Origin: Nodularia sp034931045
GTDB taxonomy: Bacteria > Cyanobacteriota > Cyanobacteriia > Cyanobacteriales > Nostocaceae
Length of the DNA: 64,000 nucleotides
NCBI RefSeq assembly: GCF_034931045.1
Contig: NZ_JAYGHH010000026.1
Span: 1 to 64,000, forward strand
Reading direction: 5' to 3'
A program made the translations under genes and the position numbers. Shown one piece after another: positions 26,301 through 34,983 of the stretch. The notes under the pieces were generated by a model. The model saw only the letters and a list, made by a program, of their open reading frames with translations, did no database searches and had not been told where the DNA came from. Numbering within the stretch: the stretch's first letter is position 1; each line of letters starts with the position of its first letter.

Positions 26301-28669
26301 CTGGCGGAACTATTACCACAAGTAATATTGATTCTTTTGCAGCTAATGGGTTTGATAATGAAAATGGAGATGATATTGTTGGTGATGCTACATCTGGAAA
26401 TATCACATTAGAATCGGAAGGTAATATCAATACAGGTGCTATTAATTCCTCAACAAGTGTATCAGGAACTGCTAGAAGTGGCGGAATTAATTTACAAGTA
26501 AATAGTACTGGCACGATTGTCACAGGTGCTATGAATTCTTCAGCTCTTTCTATTAATAGTTTCGATTCTGCCTTTGGTGGCCCGGTTACTTTACAAACTT
26601 CGCAAATCGGTAGTGATATCACCTTTGAAAGTATCAATACTCAAGCTGTTGATATTCTTGGTGGTACTGCTGAAGGTGGTAATGTTAATATTCTAGCTAA
26701 TGGTGTAGTGAGAGGATTGGGGTTAATTGGCGAGACTAATAATACTATCCTCACTAATGGCGCAACGCAACCAGGTTCCGTGACAATTCAACATGATGGT
26801 GGGGCGAATAATGAGCCGTTTATTGTTGGTAATGCTAGTCTGAATGGTATACGAGGCAGCATTAATAATGGAATTGATCAAATAACACCAGATTCATTAC
26901 TCAATACATTTCCGGTACTACCCACAAACGGAACTGCTGATGGTACGCCAAGCAATATTTCAATTAATTCAATTAATACGCCACCAACTTTAACAGCAAA
27001 TACAGTGTTACCAACCACTGGAGAAAACCAATCTATAACATTTAGGTTTGGTGATTTCAATGTATCGACAAACGATGTCAACGCAGATAATGTGACTGTG
27101 AGTTTGGAAGGATTATCTGGTACTCTGACACTAGAAGACGGTACGCCAGTCACCTCAGAAACCCCTCTTTCTGCTGAAACGGTTTTAATTTACACGCCAC
27201 CAGCAAATACTAGTGGTGAAAGTATTCCAGCTTTGAGGATTATAACTAGCGATCGCGTTTCTGATTCGTCACAACAAATATCCGTCAACGTTACTCCTAC
27301 ACCACCACCAGAAGTACCAGAAACAGAAACAGAAACAGAAACAGAAACAGATGCCGATGAGTTAAAAAAAGATTCCAATATACTATTACCTGTAGATGGA
27401 AAATCTGCTTTAAACGATGTACTTGAAACTGCTGTAGCTACAACTGAACAAGAGTTTACGAATCAATTTCAAGAATACTTAGGAAAAGAAGACCAAATTC
27501 AAATTACAACTGTTAATCAAACCCGTGATATCCTACAAAATATTGAAAAAGCAGTTGGGATTAAACCCGCCATCATCTATGTCAGTTTTGTACCCAATAC
27601 CCTTCCAGGCTCTAATATCCCACAAAATGTTGACTCGCCAGATGATCTTTTAGAATTAATAATGGTTACTGCTAGAGGTAAAGTAATTCGTAAAGTAGTA
27701 GATGTCAAGCGATCGCAAGTTATCCCAGTCGTCCAACAATTTAGAAGCCGAGTCACAGATCCCATATTACGTAGAGACTATCTAGATAAAGCCCAACAAC
27801 TTCATCAATGGCTGATTCAACCCATTCAGGCTGAACTAAAAGAGCGAGAAATTAACAATTTAGCATTTATCATGGATAAGGGATTGCGATCGCTACCTGT
27901 GGCGGCGCTTCATGATGGTGAAAAATATTTAGTCGAAAACTACAGCGTTGGCTTAGTACCCAGTCTCAGCCTGACTGATACCGAATATGTAGACATTAAA
28001 GATGCTGAAGTTTTGGGTATGGGTGCTTCCCAATTCACCGATCAACAGCCTTTACCTGCCGTACCTGTAGAATTAGATACAATTACCCTGCGGTTGTGGT
28101 CGGGTGAATCCTTCTTAAACGAAGATTTTACATTACAGAATCTGCAAGCCCAACGTCAACAAAAACCCTTTGGTATTATCCACTTAGCTACCCACGGTGA
28201 ATTTAGACCAGGTTCCCCCAGTAACTCCTATATTCAATTATGGGATACCAGGTTACAAATGGATCAACTGCGGCAATTAGGCTGGAATAACCCCCCTGTA
28301 CAGCTAGTGGTGCTGAGTGCTTGTCGTACAGCCGTAGGAGATACAGAAGCAGAATTAGGCTTTGCCAGTTTTGCAGTCCAAGCCGGTGTCAAGTCTGCAC
28401 TAGCCAGTTTATGGTATGTATCAGATGAAGGGACTCTAGGATTGATTAGCGAATTTTACGAACAACTCAAACAAGCACCCATCAAATCTGAAGCACTCAG
28501 ACAAGCACAAGTAGGGATGCTCAAAGGGCAGATCCGCTTGGAAGATGGTAAACTCAAATTCTCTAGTTTTAATGCAGATTTACCCCCAGAGATTGCTGAA
28601 CTAGGCGATAAAAACCTTAGCCATCCTTATTTTTGGTCAGCCTTTACCATGATTGGTAATCCTTGGTAA
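23369..28669 (+). CDS. Glycosyltransferase-2 / TPS haemagglutinin / CHAT protease fusion
   Basis: 1766 residues from ATG 23369; the upstream TTG at 23339 is unlikely. Residues 1-230 are a family-2 glycosyltransferase (SLIITVYNRERYLSAAIDS, acidic DDGSTDSS, DSDD). About 262-283 is a hydrophobic, signal-peptide-like stretch ending FAPAQS. Residues 284-600 are the TPS secretion/haemagglutinin domain (NPAGIIFGANASLNV). Next come beta-helix-type repeats (GNITTxxIxxF...), a cadherin-like segment and a Glu-Thr repeat. The C-terminus, about 1480-1766, is a CHAT caspase-like protease with His1609 (HLATHGEF) and Cys1652 (LSACRTA). A signal peptide in mid-protein is odd: a TTG at 24089 could start a separate 1526-residue exoprotein. 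CHAT proteases act in signalling or cell death; the targets here are unknown. Confidence 0.85.
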   Translation: MIMQPAISLIITVYNRERYLSAAIDSIIAQTRNDFELLIWDDGSTDSSPDIAREYAQRDRRIKVIVAEHLGRGLALKTAIAQTNAPYLGWVDSDDLLHPEALAKTAAVLDIKPDIGWVYTDYLDIDEHKTVLSYGYRCLVPYNREELLNKFMTFHFRLMRREVFELAGGIDESLEFVEDYDLCLRLSEVAQVQHIYQPLYYYRTHAESISWQQRQEQIRRSRLAVSQAQQRRKSRQKIWRLANKSGSLVTQLTKRLIPQVKIFAVSNLSLLIGLFTNFAPAQSITPASDGTGTVTNTQGNNIDISGGTLSSDQTNLFHSFSKFGLDANQTANFLSNPNIQNILGRVTGGDASLINGLITVTGGNSNLFLINPAGIIFGANASLNVPASFTATTANRIGFGENWFNSSGANNYTQLLGTPNSFAFDSSVAGAIVNEGNLTVPSGNLALLGGTVASTGELAAPGGNITVAAVPGTSLLRLSIDGNPLSLEVQPLNSNDPSENSLAKLLTGGGGDNASRLQVNSNGEVELTGSGLGVENGDVVVKKATAETATLTANRNLTLPESQLLTTGNLNLLAENIVKVRESSANAFTAIAGGNLYVQGNQGIDVLAIDHLDKTPFVSGGDLTFVSDGQISLDAHFASGGKFSILNTQGQSNKFISLYDPIISANEDVIFASYTGPSLKVESTGSITVNGDITITQEDFILSSFCSDGGCSPDAELLGDEAALILRAGVSELIETNFNADELTNLNPDGNLSSPGNITVTGNISTNPYGGPVIMSATGDITLASIETLSSFFSTSGRVELVSGGNITTDVISTASTQSGTATAGNVTLDAGGNITTDTISAFANSGEGEATSGLVDIKAGGTIEITAIDSFAQSSFGDATAGNVILQAGGSIQTGTISAFGRSSFEASATGGLVEINAGGNIQINAIDSFAQSSSGNATGRNITLNTGANITTGLINSFATVDLAGNATGGVINLTAGGTITTSNIDSFAANGFDNENGDDIVGDATSGNITLESEGNINTGAINSSTSVSGTARSGGINLQVNSTGTIVTGAMNSSALSINSFDSAFGGPVTLQTSQIGSDITFESINTQAVDILGGTAEGGNVNILANGVVRGLGLIGETNNTILTNGATQPGSVTIQHDGGANNEPFIVGNASLNGIRGSINNGIDQITPDSLLNTFPVLPTNGTADGTPSNISINSINTPPTLTANTVLPTTGENQSITFRFGDFNVSTNDVNADNVTVSLEGLSGTLTLEDGTPVTSETPLSAETVLIYTPPANTSGESIPALRIITSDRVSDSSQQISVNVTPTPPPEVPETETETETETDADELKKDSNILLPVDGKSALNDVLETAVATTEQEFTNQFQEYLGKEDQIQITTVNQTRDILQNIEKAVGIKPAIIYVSFVPNTLPGSNIPQNVDSPDDLLELIMVTARGKVIRKVVDVKRSQVIPVVQQFRSRVTDPILRRDYLDKAQQLHQWLIQPIQAELKEREINNLAFIMDKGLRSLPVAALHDGEKYLVENYSVGLVPSLSLTDTEYVDIKDAEVLGMGASQFTDQQPLPAVPVELDTITLRLWSGESFLNEDFTLQNLQAQRQQKPFGIIHLATHGEFRPGSPSNSYIQLWDTRLQMDQLRQLGWNNPPVQLVVLSACRTAVGDTEAELGFASFAVQAGVKSALASLWYVSDEGTLGLISEFYEQLKQAPIKSEALRQAQVGMLKGQIRLEDGKLKFSSFNADLPPEIAELGDKNLSHPYFWSAFTMIGNPW

Positions 28670-28748
28670 TAAAAGGGGGTTTTGTCCCTCCTGGGGCAAA
28701 TTCTGAAATCCGGTGCTGACATCTATAGCGGTTTTCGTCAGCCTTGAT

Positions 28749-28825
28749 GTAGGGCGGGTTTATGACAATTATTATTGGTAATTGAACATATTTGTCATAG
28801 CTTGCATAGCCATACCCGCCCCTAC
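28749..28825. repeat. Inverted-repeat element GTAGGGCGGGT...ACCCGCCCCTAC
   Basis: 77 bp with near-perfect ends (28749-28759 and 28814-28825) and an inner TATGACAA/TTGTCATA pair. It lies between the convergent CHAT and CHASE2 genes and may also end transcription from either side. Confidence 0.6.
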
Positions 28826-28845
28826 CAATTTTATACTCAGCACTA

Positions 28846-30582
28846 TTACTGATTATTTTCTCTCAGTTTTTTACTCCGAATTTGTAATTGTTCTAAATAG
28901 TCATTTTCTTCCTCCTCTTCATCATCTGTTGTTTGTGAAAGCACTATTCCCAAATCATTGGTATCATCGGTGTTGTTTGCTTGCATATTTAGTTTATTGC
29001 GCCTATCACACACCTGCTGCAAATAATCAATTTCTGTTTCAGGTGCGCTAACTTCAGTTTCACTGGAACTATCAGCTATTTCTTCAAAACCAAGAGGATG
29101 GGATTCTAAATTGTTGACAACTTCCGGAGATACTGCCAAAACTTCTCGATTGTCTTTATTCCGTAGATCCTTAGCCTTATTTTGCAATTCTAAAAAATAA
29201 TCACTTTCGACAATTGCCGCTACTTCTTCTTCTTTTTTAGCTTCGTCAATCTCAATATTGATTTTTAAGAAGCCTTTTACAGTCTTGACAATTGTGGCTG
29301 CGTGTCTATCTATCAATATGATCATAGTAGCCGTGATAATCAGTCCCATGATGCTTGGTACTAGAGGTATCCATCCAGCCTGAAGAAATATTATATAAGT
29401 ACTGCCGCATAAAATTGCGATCGCCACCCCAGTACCNNNNNNNNNNNNNNNNNNNNNNNNNAGCCAAGGTTTACGAATCTGATTTGCTAAAACTCCTCCC
29501 ACCAACGACCAGGCAAATATCCACAAACCTTCTTGCCATCGATTCCAATACCATAAAAATGGTCTTTGGTCTAAAACAGCGCTGATTATTTGACTCGCAT
29601 TTTGGGCATGAATTATCACTCCGGGCATTTTTTGGCTATCTTCAGCCCCTGCACTAAAAGGTGTGTAAAATGTATCTTTAACAATTGGTGCTGTGTAACC
29701 AATCATTACAATTTTGTCTTTAATCCAATCAGGATTAACTTTATCTGCTAAAACATCGCTGAGTGATACTTGCCTGAATGCGTTCCTAGCCGAACGATAG
29801 TTCAACAGAATTTGGTAATTTCCTGGATCAATATCATGATAACCACCTGAATTTGTTGTCAAGCGTCTGAGAACTGTAGAGCCAAATTTTAACTCACCAA
29901 ATTCTGTCAGTTCTGGTTCAATTTCTATCGCGTTTAAATATCGAACTACCATTTGAAAACTCAAAGATGGTAATTGGTTTTCTGGATCAACGTAATTGCA
30001 GATATGTTGGCTGACAGCTGGCAGTTCCGAGGCTTGGGGAATAGCAAGGATCATGCCTTGGCGCACAGTTCCTCCAGCATCCACAGGAAAATCAGCAACT
30101 CCCACTCTTTCTTCTGTAACCCCTGGTGCAGCAGCAATTCCCGGCGAATCTGTGCTACTCAATGCACAAGCAGCAATCATCTTTTCATTGTCAGTTAATA
30201 ACTTGACTAACTCCACACGACCCGCAACTGTACCTTGTTGAATATCCCTTAAAATATCTATGCCAATAACTCGCGGTTCCTCTGCCTCCAGTTTCGTCAA
30301 AACTTGCGCCAGTGTAGCATCTGTAATCGGGTATTCCTTGCGAGTCTGGAGGTCTGTATCATCAATGCCTACAATTAAAAAGCGGTCATCAGGTGCTTCA
30401 TCAGGGCGCGATCGCATCAAATAATCAAAAGCAGATAACTCCATTCCTTGTAAGCCTTTGAGTTCTCGCAGTCCCACTACTAACCCAGTAACTACCAGAC
30501 TGCTTAAAACTACAGTACCCCCAACATTCAACGCTGTTTTGGATAAATTGTGGAGTCTCGAAACTATATTTCTGATTGGCAT
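28846..30582 (-). CDS. CHASE2-domain membrane protein with tail motifs (assembly gap)
   Basis: About 578 residues as printed. A strong ribosome site (AAGGAGC) precedes the ATG. Transmembrane helix at about 18-38, then an extracellular CHASE2 sensor domain (about 40-345: AFDYLMRSRP, FLIVGIDDTDL, VIGIDILRD, NPDWIKDKIVMIGYTA, PGVIIHAQNASQII), two or three transmembrane helices, and a cytoplasmic tail. There is no kinase, cyclase or other output domain. The tail has three copies of a short motif: DYFLELQNKAKDLR, DYLQQVCDRRNKL and DYLEQLQIRSKKLR. 25 N (29437-29461) interrupt the membrane region; the frame is kept. CHASE2 proteins often sit beside CHAT and DUF928 genes in cyanobacteria, as here. 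Confidence 0.85.
   Translation of the reverse strand: MPIRNIVSRLHNLSKTALNVGGTVVLSSLVVTGLVVGLRELKGLQGMELSAFDYLMRSRPDEAPDDRFLIVGIDDTDLQTRKEYPITDATLAQVLTKLEAEEPRVIGIDILRDIQQGTVAGRVELVKLLTDNEKMIAACALSSTDSPGIAAAPGVTEERVGVADFPVDAGGTVRQGMILAIPQASELPAVSQHICNYVDPENQLPSLSFQMVVRYLNAIEIEPELTEFGELKFGSTVLRRLTTNSGGYHDIDPGNYQILLNYRSARNAFRQVSLSDVLADKVNPDWIKDKIVMIGYTAPIVKDTFYTPFSAGAEDSQKMPGVIIHAQNASQIISAVLDQRPFLWYWNRWQEGLWIFAWSLVGGVLANQIRKPWXXXXXXXXXGTGVAIAILCGSTYIIFLQAGWIPLVPSIMGLIITATMIILIDRHAATIVKTVKGFLKINIEIDEAKKEEEVAAIVESDYFLELQNKAKDLRNKDNREVLAVSPEVVNNLESHPLGFEEIADSSSETEVSAPETEIDYLQQVCDRRNKLNMQANNTDDTNDLGIVLSQTTDDEEEEENDYLEQLQIRSKKLRENNQ
29437..29461. other. Assembly gap (25 N) inside the CHASE2 gene
   Basis: Exactly 25 N between ...IRKPW and GTGVAIAIL in the membrane part. 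The frames on both sides agree as printed, but the true length is unknown. Confidence 0.9.
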
Positions 30583-30992
30583 ATTAGCTCCTTTTCGTCA
30601 GCTAAAGTGTGAATTATTAGCAATATTTCGCTCACCCAATTAACCTATGCTTTGTGAATATTTCAGTGGCAATAGGTATTGAAGAACCTTAATTTTTACA
30701 ACTTCTCAAGATAGACAATGGTAATTGTGAGGGATTTTACAGTAAAATTCACCCTAATGAGTATTTGAACTTAACAAAACAATATACTTGGGTTACTGCT
30801 AATTAGTAGTTTTCTCAGATTATTCAGTAATTCTACAACATTTATGCGGTTGTTTTACATTTAGATTATACTTTATCTACCGAGATGTCAGTCTAGATAG
30901 ACAAATTTTCAGGCTCTGTCTCTAGTAGGTAATCAAGGCCGAGTTCCTAGTTGGCACATTTTCAGGTCGAAACAGGAAACAAAAGCTGGAAG
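30583..30992. other. Spacer upstream of the CHASE2 gene
   Basis: 410 bases, AT-rich, holding the CHASE2 promoter region. No ORF, repeat or RNA gene recognised. Confidence 0.4.
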
Positions 30993-31775
30993 TTACTTAA
31001 CTTTTTGCCCGACAATAATTAATGAGTAGGAACCATCTACATCTTCCACTGTTGGGTAAGCAATGAGATAAGATAGGTGACGAATAATTGTGGGCAAACT
31101 CAAACCAGAATATTCTCCAAATCGTTGTTGAATTGAGCGATTTCGTAACAATTGAGTTTCCCGTTTAAATAAAATATTTGACCAAGACTGACCGACTCGA
31201 TAATTCACTCTCAACCCATTTTGTTCTAGTAATCGAGACAGAGATTGATAGCTAAAAAATTGTTTATGACAAGAATTTGTGGGCAATCCAGCATGATCAC
31301 GAGGTTCGTATAAAACATTAGGAACCGAGCAAATCAGAAATCCCCCTGGTGACAAAAGTTGCACAAACTCCTCTAAAATAATGCTAGGATTCATCAAATG
31401 TTCCAAAGTTTCAAAACTAACAATTGCATCAATATTTGGCTGGTTTTGATTGGCGAATAAACCAGGTTGTTCTAAGTTATGTTGAATTAATTGAGTGTGA
31501 GAATTATTACACTTTAGTGCTGCCTGTTTTAGCATTTCTAAATTTCCGTCTACACCAACTACTAAATCAGCAATTTTTTCTAGTTCGTGTATTCCATAGC
31601 CCACACCACAAGCAATATCAGCAATACAGTTTAACTTAAATTGGCGGAGGTAATCGGTAGCAAATAAGTAACGTCCTAAATGCTCAATCTTTACCCATAA
31701 ATTATCATCGCTTTCATCAAATGGATCAATACAATCTTCTCCAAAATTGAGGTTAGTGTTGATTTTATTAGGCAA
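30993..31775 (-). CDS. Class I SAM-dependent methyltransferase
   Basis: 260 residues. The TTG start at 31775 is supported by AGGA 7 bases upstream. SAM-binding motif I is CIADIACGVGYGIHEL, motif II VVGVDGNLEML, then IDAIVSFETLEHLMNP (post II) and LLSPGGFLICSVPN (motif III). This is the Methyltransf_11/UbiE-like fold. The substrate cannot be read from sequence; relatives act on lipids, sugars or secondary metabolites. It has its own spacer on both sides. Confidence 0.88.
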   Translation of the reverse strand: MPNKINTNLNFGEDCIDPFDESDDNLWVKIEHLGRYLFATDYLRQFKLNCIADIACGVGYGIHELEKIADLVVGVDGNLEMLKQAALKCNNSHTQLIQHNLEQPGLFANQNQPNIDAIVSFETLEHLMNPSIILEEFVQLLSPGGFLICSVPNVLYEPRDHAGLPTNSCHKQFFSYQSLSRLLEQNGLRVNYRVGQSWSNILFKRETQLLRNRSIQQRFGEYSGLSLPTIIRHLSYLIAYPTVEDVDGSYSLIIVGQKVK

Positions 31776-32317
31776 AGTATTTTCCTAGAGAGGATAATCA
31801 ATTATAGCAATTATGATGGATAGAAATGCAGTGTCAGCGCATCTGGCTAAGAAAGAATATTATCTGAATCTTTATAAAATTTTAAAATGCTGGATATATT
31901 TTTAAGATTTATTTTTCAAAATTCAAATATGGAGTTTGGGAACTGGCTATAATGTCAATTCCAGATAGATCATACCGTCATTCTGGGTGAATGATCTGCC
32001 TAAAAGTGGTAAATATACTCGGCTGCGTTAAATACCTCTCCTCAGAAAACTATAGTGAGCTTACGTAAAAATCGTTACTGATGAGATCAATTTACTGGAA
32101 CGCCATCGCGAATACTCGTGAAAATCCTTACGAATTCGCTGCTATAAAGTTGACAAAGTTTGGAACTTTCATGATGATATATATGTCATTACCCCTAGAA
32201 GGTAGTAATCTTTTAATTGTATTAAATGCAAATTAATTTTTTAATGATTGCGAGCAACTCCTTCTCAGATCGCAAATGTAGTTAGTTACTGTAGCAGGTT
32301 AAATAGGGGCAAAAACT
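31776..32317. other. Divergent spacer before the DUF928 gene
   Basis: 540 bases between the divergent methyltransferase and DUF928 genes. AT-rich; no ORF, repeat or RNA structure that I can support. Confidence 0.4.
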
Positions 32318-33127
32318 ATGTTCAACAAAAAAATCTTTTTACTCACACTCGGCTTAATCTTATCTACAAACTTTCTGCAAACCACCTTAACAGCGACAGC
32401 AGTATCTCCAGTGATAACTGCACAACGAAGACAATTTGCTCCGCGCCGTCGTTCTTTGTTGAGATTCAAAGTACCTAATGTTAGGGGTTCCCGAAATTTA
32501 GAAGCCGGAGCCGCACGTGGACAATGTAGCCCCCAAGGGATTAGTGCTGTTGTGCCAGCCAAACCTGACAGCATGAAAGCTAGAGAAATTCCCGTTGAAT
32601 TAACACTAAATAATCGTCCGACGTTTTTTGTAAATGTACCGGAAACAACTGCCGAAACAGCGCTGTTTTTACTGCGGAATGAGGCAGGAGACGAAATACT
32701 TTTAGAGAAACAATTAAATTTAACTGCCAGCAAGGGTGTGATCAGCTATACCCTACCCACAGACTTTGCTGGGTTAGAAGTAGGACAAAAATATCGCTGG
32801 CGCTTAACCTTACTTTGTGACCCCACAGGAGGCGATCGCAGTGGTGATCCCGTTGCTAGTGGTTGGATAGAACGAGTTGAACCAAATGCTGAGATCGGGG
32901 AACAATTAGAGTCAGCAACTGATAAGCAGCGTGTCTTGATTTATGCAGACAACGGTTATTGGCATGACACCCTCAAAACTTTAGCTAACTTACGAGCAGA
33001 AAATCCCAGTGATATAACTTTGATTAGTGATTGGAAAGAACTTTTGCAATCAGTAGGGTTAGAGAATCTTACCAACCAACCTTTAATTCAACTGCAAGAA
33101 ATGGAGAGCAAAGAACCCCAAGAGTAA
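32318..33127 (+). CDS. DUF928 exported protein
   Basis: 269 residues. Signal peptide: MFNKKIFLLTLGLILS... to about residue 33 (TATAVSPVITA). The mature part has an Arg-rich start (RRQFAPRRRSLLRF), then DUF928 blocks: PERG-like region, ALFLLRNEAGDEILLEKQL, ISYTLP, LEVGQKYRWRLTLLCDP and GWIERVE, followed by a helical C-terminus with NGYWHDTLKTLANL. DUF928 is largely cyanobacterial, of unknown function, and commonly near CHAT, CHASE2 and ShlB/FhaC-type genes, all present in this window. Confidence 0.85.
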   Translation: MFNKKIFLLTLGLILSTNFLQTTLTATAVSPVITAQRRQFAPRRRSLLRFKVPNVRGSRNLEAGAARGQCSPQGISAVVPAKPDSMKAREIPVELTLNNRPTFFVNVPETTAETALFLLRNEAGDEILLEKQLNLTASKGVISYTLPTDFAGLEVGQKYRWRLTLLCDPTGGDRSGDPVASGWIERVEPNAEIGEQLESATDKQRVLIYADNGYWHDTLKTLANLRAENPSDITLISDWKELLQSVGLENLTNQPLIQLQEMESKEPQE

Positions 33128-33180
33128 GCAATCAAGAAGTGTTGTGTACTTACCTGCGGCTGGAGTCTGAGCTTCTCAAT

Positions 33181-33333
33181 TCACTTTTCCTTTAAAATAT
33201 CTGGCAACCACAATAAAATTAGCATGACAAAACAAACTATGACCAAGCCAGCGCTGTAACGAAACGCTTCCTTGAGATCGAAGGATTGTTCCATGAGATA
33301 GAGTGTTGTTAACATAGGAAAATCGTGTTTCAT
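33181..33333 (-). CDS. Possible small single-helix membrane protein
   Basis: 50-codon open frame beginning MKHDFPMLTTLYLMEQSF, with a clear hydrophobic helix GLVIVCFVMLILLWLP and a charged KEK end. No ribosome site is obvious and the family is not recognised. The well-formed membrane helix and charged flanks make it worth listing. An alternative start is Met14. Confidence 0.35.
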   Translation of the reverse strand: MKHDFPMLTTLYLMEQSFDLKEAFRYSAGLVIVCFVMLILLWLPDILKEK

Positions 33334-33596
33334 TTTTACAGGTGATTCAGGCTAATCTTACTACTTTAGGTTGACACTTGAGCCTTGATTTCTGCAAGCC
33401 GCACACCGTGACTTATAGTCATGCGAGGTTCAAACATAGTAGCGATCGCACTAGAACTGAGAAGATCAGGTTTAGGATTCATACCATTAACTCGCACAGA
33501 TCACCGCACTATATAGCGATCGCCGTAATGGATTCCAAAACACAAGCAATGCGGCAACGGTTACGGGGTGCGACTTTTTCCTTAAAAATGCAGATT

Positions 33597-34046
33597 TCAA
33601 ATAGAATTATTATTGTTTCTCAGTTGCTCGGCACGTTGCTGCAAATTTTGGAAATAATCGCCGCCGATAATCTCAGCAACTTCACTTTCTCTTTTTGATT
33701 GGTCAATTTGAATTTGCAATTTCAATACTTGTTGTTTAAGTTTTTGCTCTCGTTTATGAAATTCCCAAGACAAATGAATAGCTGCTGCTGCTTGATTAGC
33801 CAAAGCACTTAAAAAATCTAAATCTTCCTCAGTATAACGGACAAGAGGAGATAAATTATCAACGTATAACACCCCAATAGTTTCTTTATAATTTTTCAGT
33901 GGGACACACATACAATTTTGAATCCCATTGATGAAAATGGACACAGAACCATGAAATCGCTGATCACCTTGAGTATCTTGACTGATAATTGCATCCCCGC
34001 TTTGATAAGCAAGATTAACGTCGCTCATTGGCTGTTTCAGGAACAT
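33597..34046 (-). CDS. 5'-truncated GAF-domain protein with DYF tail motif
   Basis: 149 residues. Only the second half of a GAF domain is present (GIQNCMCVPLKNYKETIGVLYVDN, YTEEDLDFLSALANQAAAAI), then a coiled coil and a tail EVAEIIGGDYFQNLQQRAEQLR. That tail matches the CHASE2 protein tail. A complete GAF needs about 60 more N-terminal residues. An in-frame TAA lies 4-6 bases before the ATG, and another frame reads SYLIYVPETAN just there, so the gene is probably broken or shortened. It follows the MinD-like gene by 48 bases on the same strand. Confidence 0.6.
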   Translation of the reverse strand: MFLKQPMSDVNLAYQSGDAIISQDTQGDQRFHGSVSIFINGIQNCMCVPLKNYKETIGVLYVDNLSPLVRYTEEDLDFLSALANQAAAAIHLSWEFHKREQKLKQQVLKLQIQIDQSKRESEVAEIIGGDYFQNLQQRAEQLRNNNNSI

Positions 34047-34094
34047 AGATTAAATAAGACACCTTTGCTGCTCAGATATTCTGTAGCTATTAAT

Positions 34095-34871
34095 TTAAAT
34101 CGTAACTGTTTTGTTAGTAATTTGTTTCGCCATTTTTTGTAGAACTTCAGTGATGGGATGGTTTCTGTATTTAATGGTAAAGATCCCTTCACTAGCTAAA
34201 CGTAGCATATCGGGAGAGTCCGGTAGAATACCCAATACTGGTAATTTGTATGTTGCTTTGATTTGTTGGCGCATTTGTTCAAAGTCGTATTCTGGTAAGG
34301 CTTTATTGACTATGAGAAACATCTGAGGGACTTTCAATCGTCGCGCCACGTCTACAGTTACAACTGTTCCCTGAAAATCTTGTCTATCTGGTCGCAATAT
34401 CAACAGCACAATCTGGGAAACTGCTAAAGAAAGTAATGTTTCTTCACTAAGACCAGGATGGGTATCAATGAATAAATAATCTAATTTTAAATCCTTAATT
34501 AGCTGCTGATATCCTGCAAATAACAGTTCTGGATCGAAACCTTCTCTTAATATCCGAGAAATTTCATTGACCTTGACGCTTGCAGGAACTAAGTAAAGTT
34601 TGTTATTTGGAGTTTCGTATTCTTCTAAAACATAACTAACATCATAGGCAGCATCTTTAATTTTACATTTCCCCCATAAAAAATCATTCAGGGTACGCTC
34701 ACCTTGCTTCACTCCCAAACCAAAAAGAATATGAATTCCAGGGGAAGGAAGGTCAGTATCGATAATACCAACGCGATTTCCTTCACGTGCCACTAAGGCC
34801 GCAAGATTGGCTGTGGTATTAGATTTACCAGTACCGCCACGATAAGAGTGAATAGAAATAATTTTTGACAT
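34095..34871 (-). CDS. MinD/ParA-family ATPase
   Basis: 258 residues. Deviant Walker A SYRGGTGKSNTTANLA (residues 9-24; the signature Lys of KGGxGK is Arg), switch I VGIIDTDLPSPGIHILFG, switch II LDYLFIDTHPGLSEETLLSL, and C-terminal VLGILPDSPDMLRLA. Members position proteins or DNA or act as regulatory ATPases. No ParB partner is nearby; the truncated GAF gene follows it. The role is unknown. Confidence 0.85.
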   Translation of the reverse strand: MSKIISIHSYRGGTGKSNTTANLAALVAREGNRVGIIDTDLPSPGIHILFGLGVKQGERTLNDFLWGKCKIKDAAYDVSYVLEEYETPNNKLYLVPASVKVNEISRILREGFDPELLFAGYQQLIKDLKLDYLFIDTHPGLSEETLLSLAVSQIVLLILRPDRQDFQGTVVTVDVARRLKVPQMFLIVNKALPEYDFEQMRQQIKATYKLPVLGILPDSPDMLRLASEGIFTIKYRNHPITEVLQKMAKQITNKTVTI

Positions 34872-34983
34872 AGTGTTAATTATGGAGAATGTAACAAAAA
34901 TAATACATATAGAGTATATTTTACAACAGCTTTTTGATTTATTATGATTCCTTACATACCTTTTTTTGGCCTTTGCGGTAGCA

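Noticed and set aside
26137..26637. 166-codon minus-strand frame
   Set aside because: Antisense to the regular repeats of the haemagglutinin gene; repeated codons give long chance frames.
33378..33698. 106-codon plus-strand frame
   Set aside because: It overlaps the GAF gene in antisense and has no recognisable pattern.
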